From Ectocarpus siliculosus (taxonomy: Eukaryota; Sar; Phaeophyceae; Ectocarpales; Ectocarpaceae): a DNA stretch of 21,308 nt. Below, in pieces: positions 1-9,200 of the stretch. Under the pieces are notes generated by a model. It ran no database searches. It saw nothing but the letters and a program-made list of their open reading frames with translations, and had not been told where the DNA came from. The stretch is from NCBI GenBank assembly GCA_000310025.1, contig FN649733.1, forward strand, positions 2,190,396 through 2,211,703, read 5' to 3'. Within the stretch, counting starts at the first letter, position 1; each line of letters opens with the position of its first letter. A program made the position numbers and the translations under genes.

Positions 1-23
1 CCCCCCCCCCCCCCCCCCCCCCC
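1..23. repeat. poly-C homopolymer (C23)
   Basis: The window opens with 23 consecutive C residues, lying in the intron just upstream of the first bromodomain exon. A tract this long is unstable and prone to sequencing or assembly length error. It does not reach the exon. Confidence 0.95.
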
Positions 24-86
24 GCCGTAATCGTTTGACTCTACATACACCACACGCGTCACGCGTCCTCTCGTTTCCTCCCGCAG

Positions 87-172
87 CCATTTTCAACCAT
101 CCCGTGATGGCGTCAGAGTATCCCGACTATCATCAGATCGTCTCGACCCCCATGGATCTCGGAACTATTCAG
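87..172 (+). CDS. BET gene exon: bromodomain helix Z / ZA loop
   Basis: The acceptor is tcccgcag before 87 and the donor is GTACGT at 173. The exon enters in phase 1 and leaves in phase 0. It encodes IFNHPVMASEYPDYHQIV followed by STPMDLGTIQ, the conserved ZA-loop and helix-A start of bromodomains. The WPF-shelf residues expected just before FNHPV would lie in an exon upstream of the window. Confidence 0.9.
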
Positions 173-3100
173 GTACGTCTTATGACGTGCACATCCCTTT
201 TCCCACTCGTCTTACAATATGTGGACCCCGAGGGTTTTTGGTGAATGCCGACTTCGAGGACAGGTACCCAATGGTAATATCCTCCCGAATCCTTGTAGGT
301 TTGTATTGCTCAGCCCGTGGAAGGTGATCCCTTTGTCAACCGCCGCTGACAAACTCCTGGCCACAGAGTGCAGCTTGCCACGGAACTGTCGGCGGACGTC
401 AAGACAATTTAAGCCTACGCCCGCAAGCAGATTTACGCCGTGTGATTATGCCACTAAAAACACAAAGGCCTATTCTGCGCCATCAATCCCAACCGGTTGC
501 CGTTGCAACCTTCCCTCTCTTTTCAGCTCTTTTGAGAGCCAGCTTTCGTCGCCCTCGGAACAGAAGCGACTGTACAGAATTCGGCTCACAGCAGCAGAAG
601 AACAACCTTCACAGAGCTCGGTGTCATCGGCCGGAAAAATTTTGGATCACCATCACATTGCTCGTCATGGGCCTACAAATTTCACCTAGAAGTCGACACA
701 AACTCTCTCCAAACGCCAGTAGTCAGCGGCGGCGCGAATAGTACGGAACAACTATCGAACTCGACTTTGTAGCCTCCAACAGTTTCCTCCCTCACGAAGC
801 CCATGGCAGACTTACCGGGTGCTGTCGCCATCTAGGTAAAATAGCTAGCGGTCGGGGGCAGTGTAGGTCAAGCACCACCGACGGCGATACCTTGCGCAAC
901 AATAGAATTTTGGATCATCCCTTCAACGAGAGGTGTAGAAATTTTACACGAAAACCTGAGGGTAAAGGGGTCAACTTACTACCATTCTCGTCGGTATGGA
1001 ATGCAATAATGCCCTGTTTTCCATGGGGGTGCAATACGGGTGTTCCACGCACCGTTTGCCATCGCCTTTCGCCGGTTGCGTTTGGTCGATGGACTCAGCT
1101 GCTCCATACAAGCAAGAGGTACTGATAGTTACAACGGACCCCATCCATGTTTCCAACCAACATTCTTTTTCTTGGTTGTATCGCAAGTTTGAAAACATTC
1201 TGCCCTCCATCCACCACCTCGTGTTCCGTACTCTTCGAGAAAACAAGCGAGCTCGATGAAACGGAGGGGACGTTGTAGCGATTGTTGCCACATCATACAG
1301 AACGGGCCGGCAGTTCAGAAACGTCAAATTTTGATCGAGACGACTCAGCTTCTTATTTCGCCGCCACCGCATCGTCGAGAACAGGAGCTTGATGCATTGG
1401 GAGTAGGTTTAGTGTTGGACATGCCGTTGAGCTGCGTTTCCCAGTCCTAGCCCTATTGAGCCTTGCTCTCGTAGCTGAATATTTCCTAGATGCTGGGCCG
1501 TTCAGTACGGCGGGGAGGTCAAGGTGTGCGAAGTACAGTAATGCCTATCGTTGTGGTTTTGAGACTTTTCATCGCTCTGGTCTCTACTGAACCCCGCACC
1601 TGCTCTTGCGTACGCTTAAGGACTGAAACGCAGTTCGTGGGCGCAAGCTGTCCCAACATAGTTGCACCTCCAGTGTTTTGCAAGCCCTAACACCCCCAAT
1701 ACCGGAAAACTATGGAACATCGCACCACACACCCCGAGACCGACTATCGAGTGTCGACTGCTCCACACCTGCCGCAGAAGGCTGCTGTGAAAAGCGGATG
1801 GATGCGGGTCAGGGGAGCTCTGGATCTTTCTAGAGCCGCCTGTATCGGAATCAGCACCTAGGGCGTTGTGGAGGGGTCGATCAATTGCCCTCGGCGTAGT
1901 GGATGTGCGATGACCCGCAGTCCCACCGGTACATCAGCCACCGCAAGGCACGACTGCCACTTTTGCCGACTCGATCGATCTCTCTTTTTCAGTGCTTGGA
2001 TTCAGCATGTGTGCGTTTTGGCATGTGTTTCGTTTGGTGATTCGGTCATCTTGTTGCCGTGCCCGCCTGCCAGGAGAACATCCGGCAGAACGTTTACCCT
2101 TCCCTCGAAGCTTGCGCGAAGGACGTGAGAACGGTCTGGACGAACGCTTACCTGTACAACCCGGTGAGTGTCGTCGTTCTTCCCCTCCTCTGTTCACTAG
2201 GGCCCGACCCGTTGCTGCCACTTTATGTACAAGTACTTATTGTCGTCTCCTGTCCTCCTGCAGTACGGTGCACAGATCTATATATTCTTGCGTGGCTCTT
2301 TGCTTCTAGTCTTATTTTTTCTTTCTTCAACGTGTTTTGCACGTGTCTTTTTTTGTTTCCTTGATATCAATTTTTCTGTTTTTGCCCATTTCGTCTGTCT
2401 CCGAATATAACGAGTGCCTCGCGCCCTCTCCTTCTCTTCGCCCTTCCCCCTGACGCCGGTCCGTGTGCCCGTCCCTCATGCCTCGTCTCTCCAGGCGAAA
2501 AGCGTCGTGGCCCAGGGCGCCCGCGCGCTATCTAAGGTGTTCGAGGGGATGTACAACAAAATCAACCCCGCCGGTGAGAGCTTGTTGCCCCGAAATGCTG
2601 GGCTTTCGCACGCGGCTTGCTTTCGACCCCCCCGGCGCTTTTTTTCGATTCCCCCGGTCTTGGGGGTCCCGAACGTCGACGGCCTGTTGCATTCGGCCGA
2701 ATGCTAGCGAAGGTTAGGTTTCAGGTGCAAGGACGGCGCGTGTTCCGCACGCCGGCGCCGCCTATGCCTTTCACTTGATTTTGTGTCGGCATCTCGACAT
2801 GGCACATGAGATTGCAGCTCTGCTTGTACCTCCCTACCCCCCTCGGTTTCACCTCCGTCCCGCTTGTGGTGCGGTGTCAGATTTCAACTACGCGCGCGAG
2901 CCGAACGTGGATGAGCGCAACAAGCTGAGCAGGGACATCTACCGAGTGGAAGACTCGCAGCTTGAGGAGGCCGTTCAGCTTCTGGAGCAGAGATGTCCCG
3001 AGGCGGTTGTCAGGGTAAGCAGGAGCACGGTAGTCAACTGTGACAAAAGGCAGAGGGAAGTGGGCCAAGCATGGGGTGGGGTGGCAGAGAGCAAGACGTG

Positions 3101-4287
3101 GGCGGTGGCGTATGAGAGCCTTTACGTGTCGTGAAGTGAACCGCGATGGGAGGAACGAGATTGCGTACAGCAACATCGTTCGGGTTCCACGGCACCCCCC
3201 GCGGACCGAACCTCTACGAACCCTTTCGACCCAATGATGCTATTGTAGTGCACCGTGTGCGACTTTGGCTACGTGTGTCAATTGGTTCTTCTACGGAGCA
3301 AGTACCTGTTGAAGAACGTGCATAAAGTTTTCATTTTTTCAAAATAGTGGCAACACATTCAGGGAAGGCTCTTGTGTCAGTCCGGCAAGAACCCGTTCCG
3401 TCCAGGAACGCGGAAGTATGAACCCTTTCGCGACGTCCGTGGCCATCTTCCCAAAGAACACCCAATGCGGTCTAGATATGTGTTGATAGCCGTAAACAAA
3501 CGCCCCCCCCGCCCTTGTCATCGCCTTCCTGGTATTTTAATGTCTGCGTCTGCCTTTCATCGCTTCTGTTTCACATCTGAATCCCTCTTTTCGGAACGAT
3601 AAAACGACGAACCGGTTGTGCACTGCTGTTAAGGACGACGAGGAAGGGTACTTCGTGGTGAAGGTGGAGGCCCTCCCCTCCCCGGTGTTCTGGGAGGTAG
3701 AGCTGTACCTGAGAAAGCGGCTGTGCAACCAGCCCGACCGCACCAAGAAAAAGATCCCGACGACGTTCCGGCCCCCTCCCGACTCCATGGCGAGGCTCAG
3801 CGGCCGCAAGCGCGGCAACGACGGCGGCGACGACGCGGGTGGCGCCAACGGGGGGGCGGGCTGCGAAAGAAGTAGCGGCGGGCGGGACGGAAACGGTGGC
3901 CCGAGCACGAGCCCTACGCCGGAGGTCAGCAGCGGTGGGTCGGACAAGAAGAGGAAAACGGACGATCCTGCCAGTACCGCCGCCACGGCAGTGACAGACG
4001 GGGGCAGCGGCCATGCCGGCGGCGGCGCCAGCGGCGCCAGCAGCGTGAACGGCGAAGAAAGTCGTGCCGCTTCTGAGCCCGCTGCAGTAGCACCCGGCCC
4101 GATGCCGGCGGCAACAGTTGGTGGAGACGTGCTTGCGACTCGCGGGGTTGGAACAGACGAGAGCGGGCTGGGAAGTGGCGCGGCTGAGGCCGTATGGGAG
4201 GACGGCCTCTTTTTAGCTGACACGTCTTTCCGAGAAGCTGGGGATGGGGTTGGCATCGATGTGGCGGCGGCGGGAGGGCCGCAGTAG
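87..4287 (+). CDS. BET-family bromodomain + NET protein, 3' part (5' end outside window)
   Basis: Seen: exons at 87-172, 2074-2163, 2495-2573, 2881-3014 and 3634-4287, all with GT-AG boundaries and compatible phases (0/0, 0/0, 1/1, 0/0). The first two encode the second half of a bromodomain: FNHPV, YPDYHQIV, the hallmark PMDLGTI, then DVRTVWTNAYLYNP carrying the acetyl-lysine-contacting Asn (AYLYN). Exons 2881-3014 and 3634 onward make a NET domain (RNKLSRDIYR-type start, later EGYFVVKVEALP and FWEVELYL). The last about 170 residues are low-complexity Gly/Ser/Ala with basic clusters (RTKKK, SGRKR, DKKRK) that look like nuclear localisation signals. Known for the family: BET proteins bind acetylated histone tails through the bromodomain and recruit transcription or chromatin factors through NET. 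Inference: a nuclear chromatin reader. Only one bromodomain is visible; upstream sequence is missing. The loop after AYLYNP looks about eight residues short, so a small exon may be missing. Confidence 0.88.
173..2073 (+). other. intron of the BET gene (1.9 kb)
   Basis: GT (GTACGT) at 173 to AG at 2073, with a T-rich tract upstream of the acceptor. Small open frames on both strands (for example 219-689 and 971-1372) have no recognisable domain, and their composition looks non-coding. I see no mobile element or RNA gene here. Confidence 0.7.
2074..2163 (+). CDS. BET gene exon: bromodomain helix A end to helix B / BC loop
   Basis: The acceptor is gcctgccag and the donor is GTGAGT at 2164; both phases are 0. 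It encodes ENIRQNVYPSLEACAKDVR then TVWTNAYLYNP. In bromodomains the N of AYLYN hydrogen-bonds acetyl-lysine and is conserved here. Confidence 0.9.
2264..2287 (+). other. candidate missed small exon (bromodomain BC loop / helix C start)
   Basis: A strong pyrimidine-rich acceptor (tcctgtcctcctgcag) precedes 2264. Reading in phase 0 gives YGAQIYIF. After AYLYNP, plant and algal BET proteins usually carry a short stretch like xGxxVxxMA before the next helix, and the exon at 2495 begins directly with AKSVV. The peptide fits that gap, but no good phase-0 donor follows; the nearest in-frame GT is the weak GTCTTA at 2309. The right end given is therefore arbitrary. Confidence 0.3.
2495..2573 (+). 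CDS. BET gene exon: bromodomain helix C
   Basis: The acceptor is tctctccag and the donor is GTGAGA at 2574. Entry is phase 0 and exit phase 1. It encodes AKSVVAQGARALSKVFEGMY then NKINPA, matching the final bromodomain helix (A..L...FE..y). The phase-1 exit pairs exactly with the next exon. Confidence 0.82.
2881..3014 (+). CDS. BET gene exon: first half of NET domain
   Basis: The acceptor is gcggtgtcag and the donor is GTAAGC at 3015. The split codon G|AT gives Asp. The peptide carries DERNKLSRDIYR, EDSQLEEAVQLLEQRCPEA and VVR, matching the NET pattern (kr.Ls..i..Lp...l..vv.ii....p). An upstream 307-nt intron separates it from the bromodomain. Confidence 0.85.
3015..3633 (+). other. intron splitting the NET domain (619 nt)
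   Basis: The donor is GTAAGC; the acceptor is tgctgttaag, a less common AAG 3' splice site. The only alternative would be an earlier AG, and none gives a better NET reading. Nothing else is recognised inside. Confidence 0.65.
3634..4287 (+). CDS. BET gene terminal exon: end of NET domain and low-complexity tail
   Basis: It continues the frame in phase 0 with DDEEGYFVVKVEALPSP and FWEVELYLRKRL, the second half of NET, then RTKKKIPTTF. The rest is Gly/Ser/Ala/Pro-rich with basic clusters SGRKR and DKKRKTDD (possible nuclear localisation signals) and acidic patches near the end. It stops at TAG 4285-4287. GC-rich composition opens long overlapping frames on the opposite strand (3537-4420), which I treat as shadows. 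Confidence 0.85.
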   Translation, partial: DDEEGYFVVKVEALPSPVFWEVELYLRKRLCNQPDRTKKKIPTTFRPPPDSMARLSGRKRGNDGGDDAGGANGGAGCERSSGGRDGNGGPSTSPTPEVSSGGSDKKRKTDDPASTAATAVTDGGSGHAGGGASGASSVNGEESRAASEPAAVAPGPMPAATVGGDVLATRGVGTDESGLGSGAAEAVWEDGLFLADTSFREAGDGVGIDVAAAGGPQ

Positions 4288-6029
4288 GTTTGGTGTGCAG
4301 GGGGGGAGGGAGGGGGCAAGTGTGATGCAACCTGCTGGGTGGCGATTGTGCTGTAATTGATGGGTGCAGCGGGATTGATACAGCCCACCCTCCGTTAGAG
4401 GGCGTTCCGTTTCCCCCCAAAATCCGAGCTTGAAATATCGTTGTTCGCCGAATCTCAGTGGCCTACAATTCGGCGAGCAGAATGAGCACCGCCTGCAAGG
4501 GCAATTGGCGTCAGCATGACGCTGCTTTCATAGCGTACGGCAGTTAATGGCTTCGCGTGGTGGATACCGCACGAGGGACCAAACCTCGACGCCCCGGCGA
4601 TGGTTACATTAAAATGCAAAGTACCTTCCGTCCGAGCGCGCTCGACGGATCGACCGAATAGCTATGTAGACCGCGGTGATTTCGTTTCCCCGTCTTGGGG
4701 CGGCGTGAGAAAGGGGTTGGGTGCTTTTCGGTCGCGTTCCGTTGGTGTCGCCCAAACAACGCGATCCTACGTACGCCGTTGGTCGTGCCGGCGGGCGCTA
4801 TCTGCATGGACAAGGCTCTCTGTCCTTGCCACGCGCGTGATTCATGTACCCTACTTGCGCACGTACCCAAACACGCCGTGCTTTTATACGTGCGCGAGTT
4901 TCGGGGCACATGGCGCTCACGGCAGATACACGACGAGGTTCAGGACCAACTCCCAGGAACAGGGAGAAATCGCCTACATAAAAATCATCAACACTACACA
5001 TACGGAACAACCCACAACTCTCCTCCCCGCAAGATGTCTGCTACCGAAGCAACCGGGAAAACGACCAGAACACTTCACTGGGCTCCGTCGCCCAGATAAC
5101 CGGCAACCTATACCGTTAACTGTCGCTAGAGGATCACCGTGTAGACTGCGCGCGGTGTCGCAACCATAGGTAACGCGCAAAGCGCCGCACTTGTGGAAGG
5201 TTGGTGCCAACACGTTCCGAGAACAAGCTGGCCGCGTGCCGCACACCAGTCGTGCTGTTCGCGGGAGCTTGTTGGGGGCTGGTTAGGCGGTGGGAGAGTT
5301 GTCAAGCCATACCACAGGCGTTCCCTTCAATACCCGGATACGTGGCATAATTTCCCTCCGTTCCGTCCCCCGTCCTGCACCTGCCCGACCCCGCCTCGCC
5401 TCGCCCACCATATCTCCCTTCCTCCAAGGGTCAAGTCTACAATTCCCGTTGAGAGGCCTCCTGCTTCGGGAAAGGTCAAAAGTCGTCGTCAACCAACGGC
5501 CAAGCTCATGTCAAACGCTACAGCCGCTTTGCTTTTGTTGTCGCCCCTTCACCCGAGCCTCGAGGAAGGAAACCTTGCCGGCAGAGAGGTTGAAACTTCA
5601 ATCATTTTCGCGAGCTCTTGCGGCGACAGTAGGAAATTGCGTCCAGCAGGGGCCTGAAGATCAACAGTTAGTTGTTCGGAAGGTTGGGGCGGGGGCAAAG
5701 GTGTGCAGCAACAGCTGTGTCACTAGAGTGATAAGAAGCCCGTGTGTTGGGTGCAGTGAGGGGTCTGATGTTTGCCTCTCCATGGTTCATACAACTAAGG
5801 TCGACTTCGTTCGCTCGACTCGCAGGTTAGGAGAAATGTAGACCAGCAGGCTGTATGGATCACTTGCCTGCCAGATCCACTTCATTTCTTATTGAACTCA
5901 ACTAGTGTTGTTTGCGTCACCCTTTTTAGTGTTTCCTTTTCAGGTTTGTCAGCGTAGTAAGAAATTTTGCATCGTGCAACGACCATGTTCCAAGCAGGCA
6001 AGGCACCCGACCGTTGCCAAACTACAGCG
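4288..6029. other. convergent intergenic region / 3' UTRs
   Basis: This lies between the BET stop codon and the stop codon of the minus-strand gene. Open frames here (4600-5169 +, 5193-5657 +, 5290-5841 + and others) show no domain, no repeated codon pattern and no paired splice sites. I see no transposase, reverse transcriptase or RNA gene. A short hairpin sits at 4445-4476. No clear AATAAA poly(A) signal was found just after 4287. Confidence 0.6.
4445..4476. repeat. 9-bp inverted repeat (hairpin candidate)
   Basis: The arm TCGCCGAAT (4445-4453) is the exact reverse complement of ATTCGGCGA (4468-4476), with a 14-nt loop. It lies about 160 nt after the BET stop codon, so it could be in the 3' UTR. 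A chance origin is possible at this length. Confidence 0.5.
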
Positions 6030-6227
6030 TTAGAAAGAAACAGCAAAGAGAACGCCCCCGCCCGCGCTCCCCGCCACTCCCGGCGCTCCATCTCCCCGGC
6101 CCAAGCTTAACGACGGGGGGTCAAACCTGAGTATTTTCCGCTCTTGGGAATCTTCGCACAGCTTCTCAACGAAATCTTCCTTGAGACTCGCGAACGTGAC
6201 CCTCGTCGCCTCGTCGATATACTCTTC
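6030..6227 (-). CDS. helical-repeat gene terminal exon
   Basis: The acceptor is cacggagacag and entry is phase 0, matching the upstream donor. It encodes EEYIDEATRVTFASLKEDF, VEKLCEDSQERKILRFDPPS, then a Gly-rich tail ending at TAA (6032-6030). The first 35 residues look like genuine charged helical protein; the Gly-rich tail could instead be intron if the CAG|GTTTGA site within it is a donor. Confidence 0.55.
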   Translation of the reverse strand, partial: EEYIDEATRVTFASLKEDFVEKLCEDSQERKILRFDPPSLSLGRGDGAPGVAGSAGGGVLFAVSF

Positions 6228-9200
6228 CTGTCTCCGTGGCGGGACGCGAGAGCACGTGGCGCACGACAAGGCACAGCAGTTTAGGTTAAATGGGCTTTCA
6301 TTGCAACCACTGCCGGTGCAAAATGGAGGCTTTGTAATACGTCTCGTTGGGCACGGTGATACATCGTTGTGGCCTGTCTGTGTGCGCAACATACATGGCA
6401 GAGAACCCTCCCCGCTCGCGCCTCCAGTGGGAGGACGGCATGTGTTACTTGACGTCGGGGGGAGAATACGGGGCGGGTTAATCGGAAGAGCTGAGCAAGC
6501 AGGTACAGGTGGTTTGATATTAAGCGTTCCCCAGGGTGAGACAAGCTCAGCGGTATCTCGAGCTTCTTTTCTTTCGGGGGGGGGTACGACCAATAATGCA
6601 AGGAGCCGTGCGCTTGGCTTCTATCTTTGAGTTGAAGTCAGGACAACCATAGGAAGAAGAACACCGTTCTACCATCAGGTAGAGCTTCTGTCGCGTTCTC
6701 TCGTAAGACTTTGTCACGAAGTAAATAGCTCAAGCATTCATAAGTCAGTTATCCAACACAAGTCCTCCTTTCAACGGTTGACGCATGCGCTCCTCCTCAT
6801 CCTCGTGTTCCTGCTAAACTACCTCGTCAATTGAAAATCAGCGCACGCTGCCCTCACCCCACTCCGTTCCTGCTAACCCAATCAGCCCTGCCGCAAAAAA
6901 TAACATGATCTCTAGGGGCCTCGCACGGGCGGCGGCTTCCTTTCCCGTACCTGACCCCCCCCGCCCCCCCTTCCTTTCCCACCCGCCCCCCTCACCCGGT
7001 ACGTGATGAAGTCCTCGGTGCCGCACACGAACGCCAGAGCCTCCGCCCCTACCGCCGCGGCTTCCATACCGAGGTGCCGGTGGTTGGCGTGCAGCATTGC
7101 CGCCAGGCAGGAAACGGTTCCGGCTCCCCTGAGGTGTGGCATGACCCGGCCCTCCTCGTGGTCGCTCAGGCGCGAGACCAGCCCTCGCAAGTAGCTGAGG
7201 CACACTATCTACGCGCCCAAGAAATGTGCATCGAGCGGAGAAAAACAAGCTATTTGTTCCGAACGGGGGCAGAGCTGCGGTGTAACCCTCCCCAGCGAAG
7301 GGTTATCTCATGGGGTGGTCTCGTCGCTAAAGGAGGTGGTCGGTCCTCGGTAGTCGCTAATTTGTAATCGTCAACAGACGCCACAAGGGGCAGTAGCAGA
7401 CCGGTAACCAGATTCAAAGTCGCCGCAGGTGCGTCTTCCTCTCTGACACGTTCAAACTCACTCCCTAAAGCGACGAGACATTTGAATATCGTGACTGCGT
7501 TTTCAACGCGCGACAGCCAACAAATCATGTCAAGCACAACAGGCGTGCATTGGCGCGAAGAATTCCGCCGAAACTTGTGAGCGCTCTGTGAGCCCCTTAC
7601 TTTTGACTTCTTTGTCATTGGTCCAGAACGAATAATTCAATGTAGAAAAGGGTCGACATGTATCTACAGAGATTGATAACAATGCCTACCAGATAGGGTG
7701 GCTTTAAATAGAACCGTAACAGATGGATGTTCTGAATCTGATAGCTAAATACAACTGTTATTGCGCGCACACAAGACTACGTTCGGTTACCTCCTGACGT
7801 CCCGCCAAGTCTCCTCTCAAGCTCATGTCCTCGACAGCATCGGGGTTGTCTGCTGCGTCCCTATACACCTGCGGTCCGTGTTTTTATACCACCGTGTTTT
7901 TATGCCAAGGGGGTGGTGGCCGAAACGTTGACGTATGCGTCGCTTAGCGCTAAACATCGCAACTGACCAACTGAAGCTGTACTGACCAAAGCACGTATGA
8001 ACGAAAAGTCTCGGGATATAACTCGGGTGTGTCTTCATATTTTCCTTACCCCGGTAACGTACTCCACAAGCAATGGGATGTCCGTGGTCTGGAGGGCCTC
8101 GACGTGGGTCCATGCGTTCCGAAGAACGGTCCCCATGCCCTTCTCGAAAGAGTTCAAACTTTCGAGCACCTTTTTTCACCGGAGGTCGAGTCAGAGACGA
8201 GACATGGATAAAAAGAACTGAATATTGCCATCGGCGACATTCCAAAATCCAGTTTTAGACAAACGGGTGGTCGTCTGTCGTGCGAGATATTCGGCGCCAC
8301 ACTACAGTACTTCACAAACCGCTTCTTTTTTACAAACAGAGCTCGCGACAAGGTCCTCAAGCCTAGCGGCACAACGGTCACATTGTTTTTGGGACGTGCA
8401 CATGTGTGTGTGTGTGTGAAGTGAAGAGGTATCCAAAAAACGAAACATGCTGATGTAGTACCCTCGATGAAGTGTTGCACATCTCTCGTTCCCGTCATGC
8501 GTACTTACATGCATGAAACTACACTGGTTCCTGGGATGTTTTCTCCCTAGCAAAAGGTGACACACAATGAGATACACCACAAACCACCCGATGGGCGTGT
8601 TCTTACCAACGGTCCGTCCTCGCCCGCCTGCCCCCCCCCGTCACGCCTATTTCGATGGAATTTTCTCCACTCAGACAGGTTCCGAAGACACACGTTGAGC
8701 TTCCCGTCCTCCAGGACGTAGCGTAAGGCCATCTCCTGAAACAACCAACAGGCACACCAACGACAACGGTTTTGCCAGAAGATTTTGGGGACGCGAGGGC
8801 GTGCACGCGGTCGGTCGGGCTTTCTACGTGAAGCCACACCACACATGCAGAGCACCGATTTTGGACACTGCTGTGATCAGCGGTGAGGTGGTGCGCCCCG
8901 TATCGTGTATGCCTGTGTATCGCAAGTTTGCCTGACAACAGCATGCATTTACTGACGAGGGGAGTGTCACCTCGTCGGACTATAGCAGAACTACTGACAC
9001 TCATGTCTGCTGTAACTACAGTCCTTACTTCGCCTTCCCATAGCGTCTTTGGACAGTCATTTCTTTCTCCTTCCTTCCGTTCTCCCTCAATGCAGTCTTG
9101 AGTTAGTTTTGCCTGGCAGGCATCGATGGCGTTGGTTCGCGAGAAAGCACAGGTGTGAATATTGATAGCATAATGCCTCGTATCCGAAGGTAAAACTGAC

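Noticed and set aside
219-741. Plus-strand frames of 156 and 99 codons in the first BET intron
   Set aside because: They sit between two exons that splice in phase and continue the bromodomain; no domain or splice support.
3537-4420. Long minus-strand frames (up to 283 codons) opposite the BET terminal exon
   Set aside because: They are Pro/Ser-rich shadows created by the GC-rich Gly/Ser/Ala coding sequence on the + strand.
7462-7585. PUL domain (PLAA/Doa1-type) assignment from the LVALG-containing segment
   Set aside because: Only a short Leu/Val pattern agrees; neighbouring exons show no PFU or WD40 features, so the family call is unsupported.
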